A stretch of DNA of 42,376 bases from an uncultured Ruminococcus sp. (GCA_937910385.1 CALEPT010000083.1:1-42376), one strand, 5' to 3'. Numbered from the stretch's first letter, positions 7,540 to 15,548 are shown. Notes: generated from the sequence alone by a model not told the origin. Program-made: numbers and translations.

Positions 7540-8790
7540 ATGGAGAATGAATATCTTATAGATTCGGGAAAGCTCTCGGAGTCTGCTTTGAAACGCAAGC
7601 ATGAGCTTGAGAGCGATCCCGCCGCAAGAACTGACCACATGAAATACATGGAGGGGCAGGAGCGGATAGAATCCGACATACTCGAAAAGGTACTCTCGCA
7701 GATGAACAGCTACGACTACGAGAGCTATACTGCCGCCGATGTTACTCGTGCTCTGCAAAAGGACAGTCTCGGAGTCGAGGAACTGAAGGCTCTGCTCTCC
7801 CCTGCCGCCGAGCCGTTCCTCGAACAAATGGCTGAAAAGGCGCGAATCGAGACCCGCAAGCACTTCGGCAACACGGTCTACCTCTTCACTCCGCTGTATA
7901 TCGCCAATTACTGCGAAAATTACTGCGTTTACTGCGGCTTCAACTGCTATAACGATATCCGCCGCATGAAGCTCTCAATGGAGCAGATCGAGCACGAAAT
8001 GCAAGTCATTGCAGACAGCGGCATGGAGGAAATTCTCATACTCACTGGCGAGAGCCGTTCAAAGAGCGACGTAAAATACATCGGTGAGGCTTGTAAGCTC
8101 GCGCGCAAGTACTTCCGTATGGTGGGCATAGAGGTCTATCCGATGAACGTCGAGGACTACCGCTACCTCCACGAATGCGGCGTTGACTATGTGACCGTTT
8201 TTCAGGAGACATACGACAATGTGAAGTACGAGCAGCTTCATCTGCTGGGACACAAAAGAGTGTTCCCATATCGCTTTGAGGCACAGGAGCGCGCTCTCAT
8301 GGGTGGAATGAGGGGAATTGCGTGCTCCGCACTGCTGGGTCTCTCCGACTTCCGCAGGGACGCCCTTGCCTCGGCACTGCACGTTTACTATCTGCAAAGG
8401 AAGTACCCACACGCCGAGGTCTCGCTCTCATGTCCGAGACTTCGCCCGATAATCAACAACGGAAAGATAAATCCTCATGACGTCGGCGAAAGACAGCTCT
8501 GCCAGATACTGTGCGCATACCGCCTTTTCCTGCCGTTTGCCGGAATAACAGTTTCATCGCGCGAGAGTGAGAGCTTCCGCAATGGTATAGTGAAGATTGC
8601 CGCAACTAAGATCTCTGCGGGAGTCTCTACAGGTATCGGCGATCACGAAAGCAAATACAGCGGAAAGGAAAGCGCTGAAGAGGGCGACGAGCAGTTTGAG
8701 ATAAACGATAGCCGCAGCTTCGGCGATATGTACAGGGATATGGCAGCCGAGGGGCTCCAGCCCGTACTGAACGACTATCTGTATGTTTAA
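7540..8790 (+). CDS. thiH: 2-iminoacetate synthase ThiH
   Basis: Radical SAM tyrosine lyase that cleaves tyrosine to dehydroglycine (2-iminoacetate) and p-cresol, supplying ThiG. The 4Fe-4S binding motif CxxxCxxC is present in NYCENYCVYCGF at about residue 120. The C-terminal BATS region follows (VSSRES, ISAGVSTGIGDH). I chose the ATG at 7540 because GAGGTGA sits 6 bases before it; an upstream in-frame GTG at 7531 lies inside that ribosome binding site. Length 416 residues. The enzyme needs SAM and anaerobic conditions, in line with an oxygen-sensitive host. It overlaps tenI by 8 bases. Confidence 0.96.
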   Translation: MENEYLIDSGKLSESALKRKHELESDPAARTDHMKYMEGQERIESDILEKVLSQMNSYDYESYTAADVTRALQKDSLGVEELKALLSPAAEPFLEQMAEKARIETRKHFGNTVYLFTPLYIANYCENYCVYCGFNCYNDIRRMKLSMEQIEHEMQVIADSGMEEILILTGESRSKSDVKYIGEACKLARKYFRMVGIEVYPMNVEDYRYLHECGVDYVTVFQETYDNVKYEQLHLLGHKRVFPYRFEAQERALMGGMRGIACSALLGLSDFRRDALASALHVYYLQRKYPHAEVSLSCPRLRPIINNGKINPHDVGERQLCQILCAYRLFLPFAGITVSSRESESFRNGIVKIAATKISAGVSTGIGDHESKYSGKESAEEGDEQFEINDSRSFGDMYRDMAAEGLQPVLNDYLYV

Positions 8791-9394
8791 GATAATCTGT
8801 GTTACCAGCCGCAGTTTGTGCAGGGGGGACTTTCTAACGCAAATCGAGAGTATTGCCGCAGCTCGCCCTGACTCGATAATTCTGCGGGAAAAGGATATGA
8901 ATGTGCTGGACTATGCTGCTCTTGCTTGTACAGTAATGGATATCTGCGGAAAATTCGGCGTTTCATGCACTCTGCACAGCTTTGTCCGTGAAGCGTCAGA
9001 ACTCGGTGCGAAAAACTTGCACCTGCCGCTTTCCGTTCTGAGAGTGCTGACTGACACCGAAAAGGATCGCTTCAAGGTAATTGGTGCTTCGTGCCACAGC
9101 GTAAGTGATGCCATAGAAGCTGAGCAAATTGGAGCTTCCTACATCACGGCAGGTCACGTTTTCAATACAGACTGCAAAAAGGGGCTTCCCGGACGCGGAC
9201 TTGATTTTCTTCGTGAGGTCTGCCGCAACACATCTCTCCCCGTGTACGCAATCGGAGGGATATCCACCGATAATATCGCCGATATCGCCGCCGCAGGAGC
9301 TTCCGGAGCCTGCATAATGAGCGGCTTTATGCGCTGCACAGACCCGACCGGATATATTAAAAAGTTACGAGGTGAACTTGAAAATGCTCAGTAA
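8783..9394 (+). CDS. tenI: Thiazole tautomerase TenI
   Basis: A 203-residue TIM-barrel protein related to ThiE. TenI converts the thiazole product of ThiG to its aromatic tautomer. The segment ASYITAGHVFNTDCKKGLPGRGL carries the His (in GHVF) used by TenI in place of the pyrophosphate-handling residues of ThiE. The barrel end VYAIGGISTDN is shared by both families. It overlaps thiH upstream and thiE downstream, so the three genes are translationally coupled. Assignment as TenI rather than a second ThiE rests on the GHVFxTxCKKG motif and on the presence of a complete ThiE next door. Confidence 0.87.
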   Translation: MFKIICVTSRSLCRGDFLTQIESIAAARPDSIILREKDMNVLDYAALACTVMDICGKFGVSCTLHSFVREASELGAKNLHLPLSVLRVLTDTEKDRFKVIGASCHSVSDAIEAEQIGASYITAGHVFNTDCKKGLPGRGLDFLREVCRNTSLPVYAIGGISTDNIADIAAAGASGACIMSGFMRCTDPTGYIKKLRGELENAQ

Positions 9395-10031
9395 AAATTC
9401 TCTGAGGCTCTACGCTGTTACCGACAGACATTGTATCGGCAGCAGAAGCTTCATCGAGGAAATAGAAAACGCCCTCAAAGGCGGAGTTACGATATTGCAG
9501 CTGCGCGAAAAGGATATGTCGGAACAGGAGCTGATAGATGAGGCGATCATTATCAAGCAGATTTGCAGTAAATATAATGTCCCGCTGATAATCAACGATA
9601 ATTACTCAGCGGCTCTCAAATCAGGAGCAGACGGAGTTCACGTCGGTATCGAGGACGCGCCCGTCGCCGAGATAAGACGGATCTGCGGTAACGACTTTAT
9701 CATCGGAGCTACTGCAAAAACCATTGAACAGGCAAAAAAAGCCGAATCTGAGGGTGCCGATTATCTCGGCGTAGGAGCCGTTTTCCCCTCTCCCACCAAA
9801 AAGAATGCCGTAAGAATAGATACCATACAGCTCAGCGAGATATGTTCAAGCGTTGCTATCCCCGCCGTTGCTATCGGAGGGATAACCAATGATAATGCTG
9901 ATGAACTGACTGGCAGCGGAATATGCGGTATTGCCGTAGTTTCATCGCTTTTCGGCGCAGATGACGTAAAAAAAGCCGCAGAAGCTCTTGCGGAAAAATC
10001 ACGCAAGATAGCTTCATACGGCAGAATATAA
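9384..10031 (+). CDS. thiE: Thiamine-phosphate synthase
   Basis: Joins the pyrimidine pyrophosphate to thiazole phosphate to give thiamine phosphate. ThiE signatures are visible: LQLREKDMS, PLIINDNYSAALKSGADGVHVG, IIGATAKT, YLGVGAVFPSPTKKNA and AIGGITNDN. The ATG at 9384 is preferred over an in-frame GTG at 9372, because GAGGTGA lies 8 bases before the ATG. It overlaps tenI by 11 bases and is the last gene of the operon. ThiC, ThiD and ThiM are not in the window, so the pyrimidine branch is encoded elsewhere or absent. Confidence 0.96.
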   Translation: MLSKNSLRLYAVTDRHCIGSRSFIEEIENALKGGVTILQLREKDMSEQELIDEAIIIKQICSKYNVPLIINDNYSAALKSGADGVHVGIEDAPVAEIRRICGNDFIIGATAKTIEQAKKAESEGADYLGVGAVFPSPTKKNAVRIDTIQLSEICSSVAIPAVAIGGITNDNADELTGSGICGIAVVSSLFGADDVKKAAEALAEKSRKIASYGRI

Positions 10032-10035
10032 TATA

Positions 10036-10154
10036 AGCGGACGACCAGGGGGAGCCCCCTTTGGCGGAATCGTGGCATAAAATTACCGAGCCCATAATTT
10101 CAGGCTCAGTAACCCACTTTTTCCGTTAAGGGAAGCTGACTAAAGTCGTCCGAT
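10036..10154. other. Structured intergenic element (predicted three-way junction)
   Basis: Between converging thiE and mntP. The outer arms CGGACGAC (10038-10045) and GTCGTCCG (10145-10152) close a domain. Inside is a hairpin AGGGGG/CCCCCT (10047-10060) and a long interrupted stem made of CGGAA/TTCCG, GTGG/CCAC, TTAC/GTAA and GAGCC/GGCTC (10065-10125). Neither strand shows a proper T-tract after the outer stem. It does not match a riboswitch I know. It may be a structured RNA or a mobile intergenic repeat with short terminal inverted repeats. Confidence 0.55.
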
Positions 10155-10157
10155 TGT

Positions 10158-10727
10158 TTATATAACACCAAGTCCGTCGAGAAGCAACTTCACTCCGATG
10201 AGTATCAGAATAGCTCCTCCTGCGATCTGGGCTTTTTTTTCGTATCGGCTGCCGAATTTATTGCCTATCACGACTCCCACAAACGAAAGTGCAAAGGTAA
10301 TTGCTCCGATTACAGATACCGAAAAAATGAGGTTTACCTCTTCAGCCGCAAACACGATACCTACAGCAAGCGCGTCGATACTCGTAGCGATCGCAAGCAG
10401 AAATAGCTCCCCGATGTCAAGTCTGTATTCTCCTGTCTCAGATCCAACTTCTTTTTCAGAGATCACCTCTAATATCATCTTTCCGCCGATTATCGCAAGA
10501 AGCGCAAATCCTATCCAATGGCTGAACGAGTCAATATATGACGCAAAACGGCTCCCGAAAAAATACCCTGTCATTGGCATAAGCGCCTGAAAAACACCGA
10601 AAAAAAGTGCTGTAACAAATCCTCCTTTTACGCTGAGCTTTTTCATGCTCAGCCCCTTACAGACCGCAACAGAAAAGGCGTCCATCGACAACCCTACTGC
10701 AAGAGCGATAAGTTCTATTTTTCCCAT
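10158..10727 (-). CDS. mntP: Manganese efflux pump MntP
   Basis: Inner-membrane exporter of Mn2+. The 189-residue protein has about six membrane segments arranged as two repeats, each with the family signature: GLSMDAFSVAVCKGL near the N terminus and ATSIDALAVGIVFAAE near residue 115. The Asp residues in these motifs are those needed for MntP function. The gene is alone behind a consensus promoter and a yybP-ykoY element, the Mn2+-sensing riboswitch that normally controls this family, which supports manganese as the substrate. The start is the ATG after AGGTTTGATCA. Confidence 0.96.
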   Translation of the reverse strand: MGKIELIALAVGLSMDAFSVAVCKGLSMKKLSVKGGFVTALFFGVFQALMPMTGYFFGSRFASYIDSFSHWIGFALLAIIGGKMILEVISEKEVGSETGEYRLDIGELFLLAIATSIDALAVGIVFAAEEVNLIFSVSVIGAITFALSFVGVVIGNKFGSRYEKKAQIAGGAILILIGVKLLLDGLGVI

Positions 10728-10741
10728 TGATCAAACCTCCA

Positions 10742-10773
10742 TAAAAAAATCCGGATACGCACCGCACCCGGAT
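10742..10773 (-). terminator. Terminator of the Mn2+ riboswitch expression platform
   Basis: On the minus strand ATCCGG and CCGGAT bracket a short loop and are followed by a run of seven T. It lies just after the aptamer and just before the mntP ribosome binding site. Confidence 0.85.
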
Positions 10774-10776
10774 AAA

Positions 10777-10895
10777 CACTCAGGTACAGCAGCAAAGCTA
10801 TACTTGAGTCTCATTATTTAAGACAAAACCGGACCTCATAAAGGTCAGTATGTCGGCTTGCCACGTATACTGTATACGCTAACTACTCCCTCAGT
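10777..10895 (-). ncRNA. yybP-ykoY (Mn2+) riboswitch
   Basis: Read on the minus strand, the element starts with GGGAGTAG, continues with GCCGACATACTGACCT, AGGTCCGG, a TAATGAGACT segment, and ends with GCTGCTGTACCTGAGTG. These are the conserved parts of the yybP-ykoY manganese riboswitch, with the paired flanks CACTTACTGAG and ACCTGAGTG. It precedes the predicted Mn2+ exporter gene mntP. Mn2+ binding should favour expression by preventing the terminator at 10742-10773. Confidence 0.93.
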
Positions 10896-10905
10896 AAGTG
10901 CTTTC

Positions 10906-10934
10906 ATTATACAATATATTTTGAGACTTGTCAA
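10906..10934 (-). promoter_or_regulatory. Consensus SigA promoter of mntP
   Basis: TTGACA, a 17-base spacer and TATAAT on the minus strand, a perfect consensus match. Transcription would start about 5 bases before the riboswitch. Confidence 0.93.
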
Positions 10935-10960
10935 TTTATAACTGTTAGCATAAAAAAACT

Positions 10961-11461
10961 TTAAACAGCATACTCCATAATAAAATCGTCCATAACAAAT
11001 CCTTCGCCGATGTCAGTCACAGCAGTGTCGGCAACGACAAAACCTTTTGCCTTATAGACCTCTATGGCGTGGCGGTTATGCTTGTTGACGGTCAGATAGA
11101 TCCTTTTCTTGCCGTTGCTGAGCGCTTCTCCAAATACCGTTTCAAGCATTTGAGAAGCTATTCCCCTGCCGCGCTTATCACTGCGCAGGTAAAGCTTACT
11201 AAGGAAGTACCGCTCATCCTCCTCGGGCTTAGCGCCGATATATCCGCACAAATCGCTATCGTCGCGGACTGCGAAATAAGTGTAGTTCTGCGTATCTACC
11301 TGCGCTCTCATAGCCTCGTAGGACTGAAATTTATCCACCATGTACCCTATCTGCTCCTCGCTGATTATACCCGGAAAGCACTCTTGCCATATCTTTTCAG
11401 CAAGCTGAGCTATTTCGTGCAGCTCACCGTCCTGCGTTACTCTTGTTATCGTTACAGCCAT
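10961..11461 (-). CDS. GNAT-family N-acetyltransferase
   Basis: A 166-residue protein of the GNAT fold. The acetyl-CoA binding motif A is clear (LYLRSDKRGRGIASQMLE, about residues 92-109), followed by motif B (NKHNRHAIEVYKAKGFVV), typical of small-molecule or protein N-acetyltransferases. The substrate cannot be read from sequence. It is the last gene of the minus-strand ribosome/RNA operon, 17 bases after the ferredoxin-like membrane protein, with GAGGAGAG before the start. I see no strong terminator after it; the mntP promoter begins just downstream. Confidence 0.9.
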   Translation of the reverse strand: MAVTITRVTQDGELHEIAQLAEKIWQECFPGIISEEQIGYMVDKFQSYEAMRAQVDTQNYTYFAVRDDSDLCGYIGAKPEEDERYFLSKLYLRSDKRGRGIASQMLETVFGEALSNGKKRIYLTVNKHNRHAIEVYKAKGFVVADTAVTDIGEGFVMDDFIMEYAV

Positions 11462-11478
11462 TTCAGACTCTCCTCACG

Positions 11479-12300
11479 TTAATGTATAGCATTCACCGGG
11501 CATTCCTTCTTGCATTCGTAGCACAGAATGCATTCCGTTGCATTCTGACGTTTCCTTGACTCCTTGTTGACCTCAACGTTCATCGGACATACCCTCAGAC
11601 ATTTCCCACAGCCTATGCACTTGCTCTCATCGCAATGCAGACGTATCAGTGAATAGCGGCTCATGGGCTTCAGAAAGACCGTTATAGGACAGATATACTT
11701 GCAGAAGGCGCGGTTGTCCTTCAGTAAGAATGCCAGCAATATCCCAACCGCGTAATACAGCACATTCCCCGCTATAAACAGCCAGAACATCACCATCTCG
11801 ATATCAGCCAGCTTCATTAAAAGCAGCCCTGTTACAAGCGCAAGAGACGCTGCAAATGTGATGTATCTTATAAAGCCAAGTCTTTTCCGCGGCTCATGCG
11901 GCTGCTTATATGGCAGCAGGTCGAGTATCATAGCAGTCCAGCAGGCATATCCGCACCAGCCTCTGCCAAAAATGAGCGGTCCGAATATCTTTGCCACGGC
12001 ATAATGTATTGTCGCAGCCTCGAAAGCTCCAAGTGAAAGATAATACCAGAAGCCCTCTATCTGCATATTCTCACGACTCATCAATCCGAGGTACACGAGC
12101 ATATATGACCCGACTGCAAATTGAACAAATCTCCTTGCATAATTTCTCCCTTTTACTATCAGGAAGATCCCCACAGAAACGCAGATACCGATATATGAAA
12201 AGTTGAAAAGATAAAACAAATTATCCTTGCTCAGCCACAACGCTACCGCTACCGCTTCAAATACAGAAAACATAATTAAAGGGGGCAGATATTTCTTCAT
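11479..12300 (-). CDS. NapH/NosR-type membrane protein with two 4Fe-4S clusters
   Basis: A 273-residue polytopic membrane protein with about six hydrophobic segments (residues 5-210) and a C-terminal bacterial ferredoxin domain. The membrane part has FGRGWCGYACWTA, the paired-Cys motif of NapH/CcoG-like proteins. Two CxxCxxCxxxCP cluster motifs follow (CIGCGKCLRVCP and CILCYECKKECP, about residues 228-270). Its likely role is electron transfer at the membrane; donor and acceptor are unknown. Its ATG overlaps the yebC stop codon by one base (TAATG), so it is translationally coupled to yebC, an unusual partner. Confidence 0.88.
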   Translation of the reverse strand: MKKYLPPLIMFSVFEAVAVALWLSKDNLFYLFNFSYIGICVSVGIFLIVKGRNYARRFVQFAVGSYMLVYLGLMSRENMQIEGFWYYLSLGAFEAATIHYAVAKIFGPLIFGRGWCGYACWTAMILDLLPYKQPHEPRKRLGFIRYITFAASLALVTGLLLMKLADIEMVMFWLFIAGNVLYYAVGILLAFLLKDNRAFCKYICPITVFLKPMSRYSLIRLHCDESKCIGCGKCLRVCPMNVEVNKESRKRQNATECILCYECKKECPVNAIH

Positions 12301-13034
12301 TATGCTTCTTCGGGCATTTCCCAGTTGTGGTAAACGTTCTGAACGTCGTCGTTATCCTCAAGGTGCTCAAGGAGGAGGTTCATCTTCTTGATATGTTCCT
12401 CATCGGTGAGCGTGGTGTAGTTAGCGGGTATCATCTCGGTCTCTGCGGAAAGCACATTGTAACCCTTACCGGTAAGTCCCTCGCGGAGCGCGTGAACATT
12501 CTCAGGAGCACATTCGATCTCGACAGTCTCCTCATTGATATCGAAATCATCTCCACCGAACTCGAACACATCGTCCATGACTGTATCCTCATCCAGTCCG
12601 GTATTTTCGAGCACTACGATACCCTTCTGACTGAACATGAACGATACGCAGCCGATAGTGCCGAGATTGCCGCCGAATTTATCGAAATAGTGGCGCACCT
12701 CTCCCGCAGTTCTGTTCCTGTTGTCGGTAAGACACTCAACTATAACTGCAACGCCGTTAGGACCATATCCCTCATATGTTATGTTCTCGTAATTGTTCTT
12801 GTCCTCGCCGCCTGCAGCTTTCTTGATAACGCGCTCAATGTTGTCGTTGGGCACGTTGTTCGCCTTAGCCTTAGCTATCAGATCGCGCAGTTTGCTGTTG
12901 TTGTTCGGATCGGGACCTCCCTCGCGTACAACGACAGTTATCTCACGTCCGATTTTCGTGAATATCTTGCCCTTTACAGCGTCTGTCGCTTCCTTTTTAC
13001 GCTTAATGTTATTCCATTTTGAATGACCTGACAT
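12300..13034 (-). CDS. yebC: YebC/TACO1-family protein
   Basis: A 244-residue protein of the YebC/PmpR/TACO1 family, starting with the signature MSGHSKWNNIKRKKEA and containing GGPDPNNNSKLRDLI and YEGYGPNGVAVIVE. Members were described as DNA-binding regulators and more recently as factors that help ribosomes through difficult sequences. The location in an operon with rplU, rpmA, obg and mrnC fits a translation role better. AGGAGCG lies before the start. The 94 bases upstream (13035-13128) contain two hairpins. Confidence 0.95.
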   Translation of the reverse strand: MSGHSKWNNIKRKKEATDAVKGKIFTKIGREITVVVREGGPDPNNNSKLRDLIAKAKANNVPNDNIERVIKKAAGGEDKNNYENITYEGYGPNGVAVIVECLTDNRNRTAGEVRHYFDKFGGNLGTIGCVSFMFSQKGIVVLENTGLDEDTVMDDVFEFGGDDFDINEETVEIECAPENVHALREGLTGKGYNVLSAETEMIPANYTTLTDEEHIKKMNLLLEHLEDNDDVQNVYHNWEMPEEA

Positions 13035-13075
13035 ATTTTTCGCTCCTAACTATTAATTGATTTATTTTTTGCGCT

Positions 13076-13120
13076 CTCCGAACGAAGTTCGGGGCAATAA
13101 CCGCTTGACTGCGGCTATTG
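13076..13120. repeat. Two adjacent inverted repeats upstream of yebC
   Basis: CCGAAC/GTTCGG at 13078-13092 is followed at once by CAATAACCGC/GCGGCTATTG (one mismatch) at 13095-13120. They lie in the only sizeable gap of the operon, between the zinc-ribbon gene and yebC. No T-tract follows on the minus strand, so they are not a standard terminator. The arrangement recalls the clusters before thrS (5-117) and at 33061-33199. Confidence 0.65.
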
Positions 13121-13128
13121 AGGACACA

Positions 13129-13491
13129 TTATTTATAACCTATAGTTTTCAGGTATGCGTTATACATTGCCTTCAATTCAGCCTCGTAAACATACTTTTG
13201 CCTGAAATAACTTTTCGGAAGTATCGGATAATTCTTCTCTATTCTGCCCTCTTTCAGCATAAGCGCCTCAAATTCCTCCAGCGTGAGTTTGTCAGAAAAA
13301 GCACCGCCTGTTTTCTTTGAGCTTTCCCGTGCAACTCTTTTCAGCTCATAGTCGGTGACCTTTTGCATATCGCTCTCTACCTCCTGCGCGATATCCGTGA
13401 AAATGCTCTCGTAGACCACGTATCCGCAGTTCGGACAGACATTGAGTTCTTCGCTGAACTTCACATGACATTCAGGGCATTTTATCCGCAT
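13129..13491 (-). CDS. Small zinc-ribbon protein of unknown function
   Basis: A 120-residue protein. The N terminus is a treble-Cys-type zinc ribbon: CPECHVKF at residue 4 and CPNCGYVVY at residue 19, that is two CxxC pairs 15 residues apart. The rest (about 35-120) is charged and mostly helical, with no motif I recognise. It sits between mrnC (15 bases upstream) and the hairpin gap before yebC, so it is part of the ribosome-assembly operon. An RNA- or nucleic-acid-related role is a guess from context only. AAGGAG precedes the start. Confidence 0.85.
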   Translation of the reverse strand: MRIKCPECHVKFSEELNVCPNCGYVVYESIFTDIAQEVESDMQKVTDYELKRVARESSKKTGGAFSDKLTLEEFEALMLKEGRIEKNYPILPKSYFRQKYVYEAELKAMYNAYLKTIGYK

Positions 13492-13506
13492 AACGATTCT
13501 CCTTAC

Positions 13507-13917
13507 TCATTCGCCGGGGTCTGTAAGGTTTTTGAGTACCAGTTCAAAAAGCTCCCTGATACGCTCGTCCTTTCCCGTGAGGTAGAGATACCCTAAAAGG
13601 CTCTCAACTGCTGTTGCTCGGCGGTACTGCACTGCCTCGGCGTGCTTTGGGACAGTATTTCCCGTGGCATTCCGACCTCTTTTGAGGACGGCAAGCTCAC
13701 GTTCATCGAGAACCTCCGCAATGAGATCATACGCCGCCGACTGGAACTCCGCGCAGACAAGCTTTATTTTTGCCGAGTGCAGCTTTGCAACAGGCATATT
13801 CCCCTGCCGCAGAAGATACTCTCTCACCAGCATATCGTAAACGCTGTCGCCGAGGAATGCCAATGACAGCGGACTGTAGGCGTTTGCCTCGCGCCTGGAT
13901 AATAATTCTCTGCTCAT
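13507..13917 (-). CDS. mrnC: Mini-ribonuclease 3
   Basis: Double-strand-specific endonuclease that matures 23S rRNA in Firmicutes. The 136-residue protein is a single RNase III catalytic domain without a dsRNA-binding domain, the expected size. The signature segments are LAFLGDSVYDMLVREYLL (about residues 19-36), LKRGRNA (about 79-85) and YRRATAVESLLGYLYLTG (about 97-114), with the acidic catalytic residues in the first and third. It starts one base after the obg stop, implying coupled translation with the ribosome-assembly GTPase. Confidence 0.95.
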   Translation of the reverse strand: MSRELLSRREANAYSPLSLAFLGDSVYDMLVREYLLRQGNMPVAKLHSAKIKLVCAEFQSAAYDLIAEVLDERELAVLKRGRNATGNTVPKHAEAVQYRRATAVESLLGYLYLTGKDERIRELFELVLKNLTDPGE

Positions 13918-13918
13918 A

Positions 13919-15196
13919 TCAATTTACAAAGTCGAACTCGAAGCCCTCGAGATTGACAGTATCTCCCTCCTGAACTCCCATTTCCTCAAGCTTGGCGATG
14001 ATACCGCTGTTTATCAGAACTCTCTGGAAGTATTGCAGCGACGAGTAGTCATCGGGATCAACAGTGCGCATGATTGGCTGCAGCCACGGTGCTTCAACAT
14101 AATAAACTCCGTCCTCAAGCTCTATCTCGAACTTCTTGTCCACACCGAGCATTTCGTCAAGTTCCTCCTGCGGAATTGGCTCTGCCTCGAATTCCTTTAT
14201 CGGGGGAAGCGTATCAAGCACCTCTGCTACCTTGCCGATGAGCTCTGCCGTGCCCTGAGTGGTAGCCGCGGAAATACAGAAGAACGTAAGTCCTTTTCCT
14301 TCAATATAGCTGCGGAAAGCCTCTATCTGCTCTTCGGAAGCCATGTCGCATTTATTTGCCGCGACTATCTGAGGACGCTGTGCAAGCTCCTCGTTGAACT
14401 TAGCAAGTTCTGTATTGATTATCTCGAAGTCTTCTTTTGGGTCACGTCCCTCTACACCTGAAACGTCCACGACGTGAACTATCAGACGGCAGCGCTCAAC
14501 GTGTCGTAGGAACTCGTGTCCCAGACCCACACCGTCACCTGCACCCTCAATAAGTCCCGGAATATCAGCCATTACAAATGACTTTTCCTCGTCGACCCTC
14601 ACAACTCCCAGCACTGGCGTAAGTGTTGTAAAGTGGTAGTTCGCTATCTTTGGCTTTGCGGCGCTTACAACGGAGATCAGTGTGGACTTACCGACATTCG
14701 GAAACCCCACGAGCCCCACATCCGCAAGGAGCTTTAATTCAAGTGTTACCTCGAATTCCTCACCCGGGTATCCCGGCTTTGCAAAGCGAGGTATCTGACG
14801 GGTAGAGGTGGCAAAGTGAACATTTCCCTTGCCGCCGTTTCCTCCTCTTGCGAGCACCTTCGGCTCGTCGGTGGACATATCTGCCATTATGCGTCCCGTC
14901 TTAGCATCACGCACAACAGTCCCCCTCGGCACCTTTATGATGAGCGGTGGAGCACTTTTTCCGGTGCAGTTGCGTGAACTGCCGTTTTCACCGCGCTGTG
15001 CAGCGTATTTTCTTTTATAGCGGAAATCAATGAGTGTCGAAAAATTGTCGTCCACCTGAAAGACAACGTCTCCGCCTCTTCCGCCGTCGCCGCCGTCGGG
15101 ACCGCCTGCCGCAACGTATTTCTCACGGTGGAACGAAACTGCTCCGTCGCCGCCGTCGCCTGCTTTGATCTTAATTTTCGCCTGATCGACAAACAT
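13919..15196 (-). CDS. obg: GTPase Obg (ribosome assembly)
   Basis: GTPase involved in large-subunit assembly and stress responses. In order: the glycine-rich Obg fold (about 1-160, FVDQAKIKIKAGDGGDG), the G domain with GFPNVGKST (G1), DIPGLIEGA (G3) and NKCD (G4), and a C-terminal OCT domain (about 350-425). I chose the ATG at 15196, which has GGGAGG before it and starts with the normal MFVDQ. A longer reading frame begins 12 codons upstream without such support. 425 residues. It follows rpmA after a terminator-like hairpin, so part of its transcription may be attenuated. Confidence 0.97.
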   Translation of the reverse strand: MFVDQAKIKIKAGDGGDGAVSFHREKYVAAGGPDGGDGGRGGDVVFQVDDNFSTLIDFRYKRKYAAQRGENGSSRNCTGKSAPPLIIKVPRGTVVRDAKTGRIMADMSTDEPKVLARGGNGGKGNVHFATSTRQIPRFAKPGYPGEEFEVTLELKLLADVGLVGFPNVGKSTLISVVSAAKPKIANYHFTTLTPVLGVVRVDEEKSFVMADIPGLIEGAGDGVGLGHEFLRHVERCRLIVHVVDVSGVEGRDPKEDFEIINTELAKFNEELAQRPQIVAANKCDMASEEQIEAFRSYIEGKGLTFFCISAATTQGTAELIGKVAEVLDTLPPIKEFEAEPIPQEELDEMLGVDKKFEIELEDGVYYVEAPWLQPIMRTVDPDDYSSLQYFQRVLINSGIIAKLEEMGVQEGDTVNLEGFEFDFVN

Positions 15197-15215
15197 TTTA
15201 CGACCTCCCTGATCG

Positions 15216-15250
15216 TCAAAAGAAAATCCCAAGCGGTAAGCTCGGGATTT
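15216..15250 (-). terminator. Intrinsic terminator or attenuator after rpmA
   Basis: On the minus strand AAATCCCGAGC and GCTTGGGATTT pair (one mismatch) and are followed by TTCTTTT. It lies between rpmA and obg, which otherwise look like one operon. Confidence 0.75.
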
Positions 15251-15264
15251 ATACTTGTTAATAG

Positions 15265-15546
15265 TTACTGCTCAGCGTAAACCGAGACCTTCTTGCGGTC
15301 ACGTCCGTAACGCTCGAACTTAACTCTTCCGCTTACTGTAGCGAATAATGTATCATCAGAACCGATACCTACGCCCTCACCCGGGTGGATATGAGTGCCT
15401 CTCTGACGAACAAGAATGTTGCCGGCCTTTACAATCTGACCGTCAGCTCTCTTGACGCCGAGTCTCTTAGCCTCGGAATCACGTCCGTTCTTAGTTGAAC
15501 CAACACCCTTCTTATGAGCGAAGAACTGCATACTGATCTTTAACAT
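15265..15546 (-). CDS. rpmA: 50S ribosomal protein L27 with cleavable N-terminal extension
   Basis: Large-subunit protein near the peptidyl transferase centre. The N terminus MLKISMQFFAHKKG has the Firmicutes extension that Prp cuts between the two Phe and the Ala (FF|AHKK), exposing the mature end. The body follows the family (GSTKNGRDSEAKRLGVKR, RQRGTHIHPGEGVG). 93 residues. It comes 2 bases after prp, the gene for the protease that processes it, in the usual order rplU-prp-rpmA. Confidence 0.98.
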   Translation of the reverse strand: MLKISMQFFAHKKGVGSTKNGRDSEAKRLGVKRADGQIVKAGNILVRQRGTHIHPGEGVGIGSDDTLFATVSGRVKFERYGRDRKKVSVYAEQ

Positions 15547-15548
15547 AC

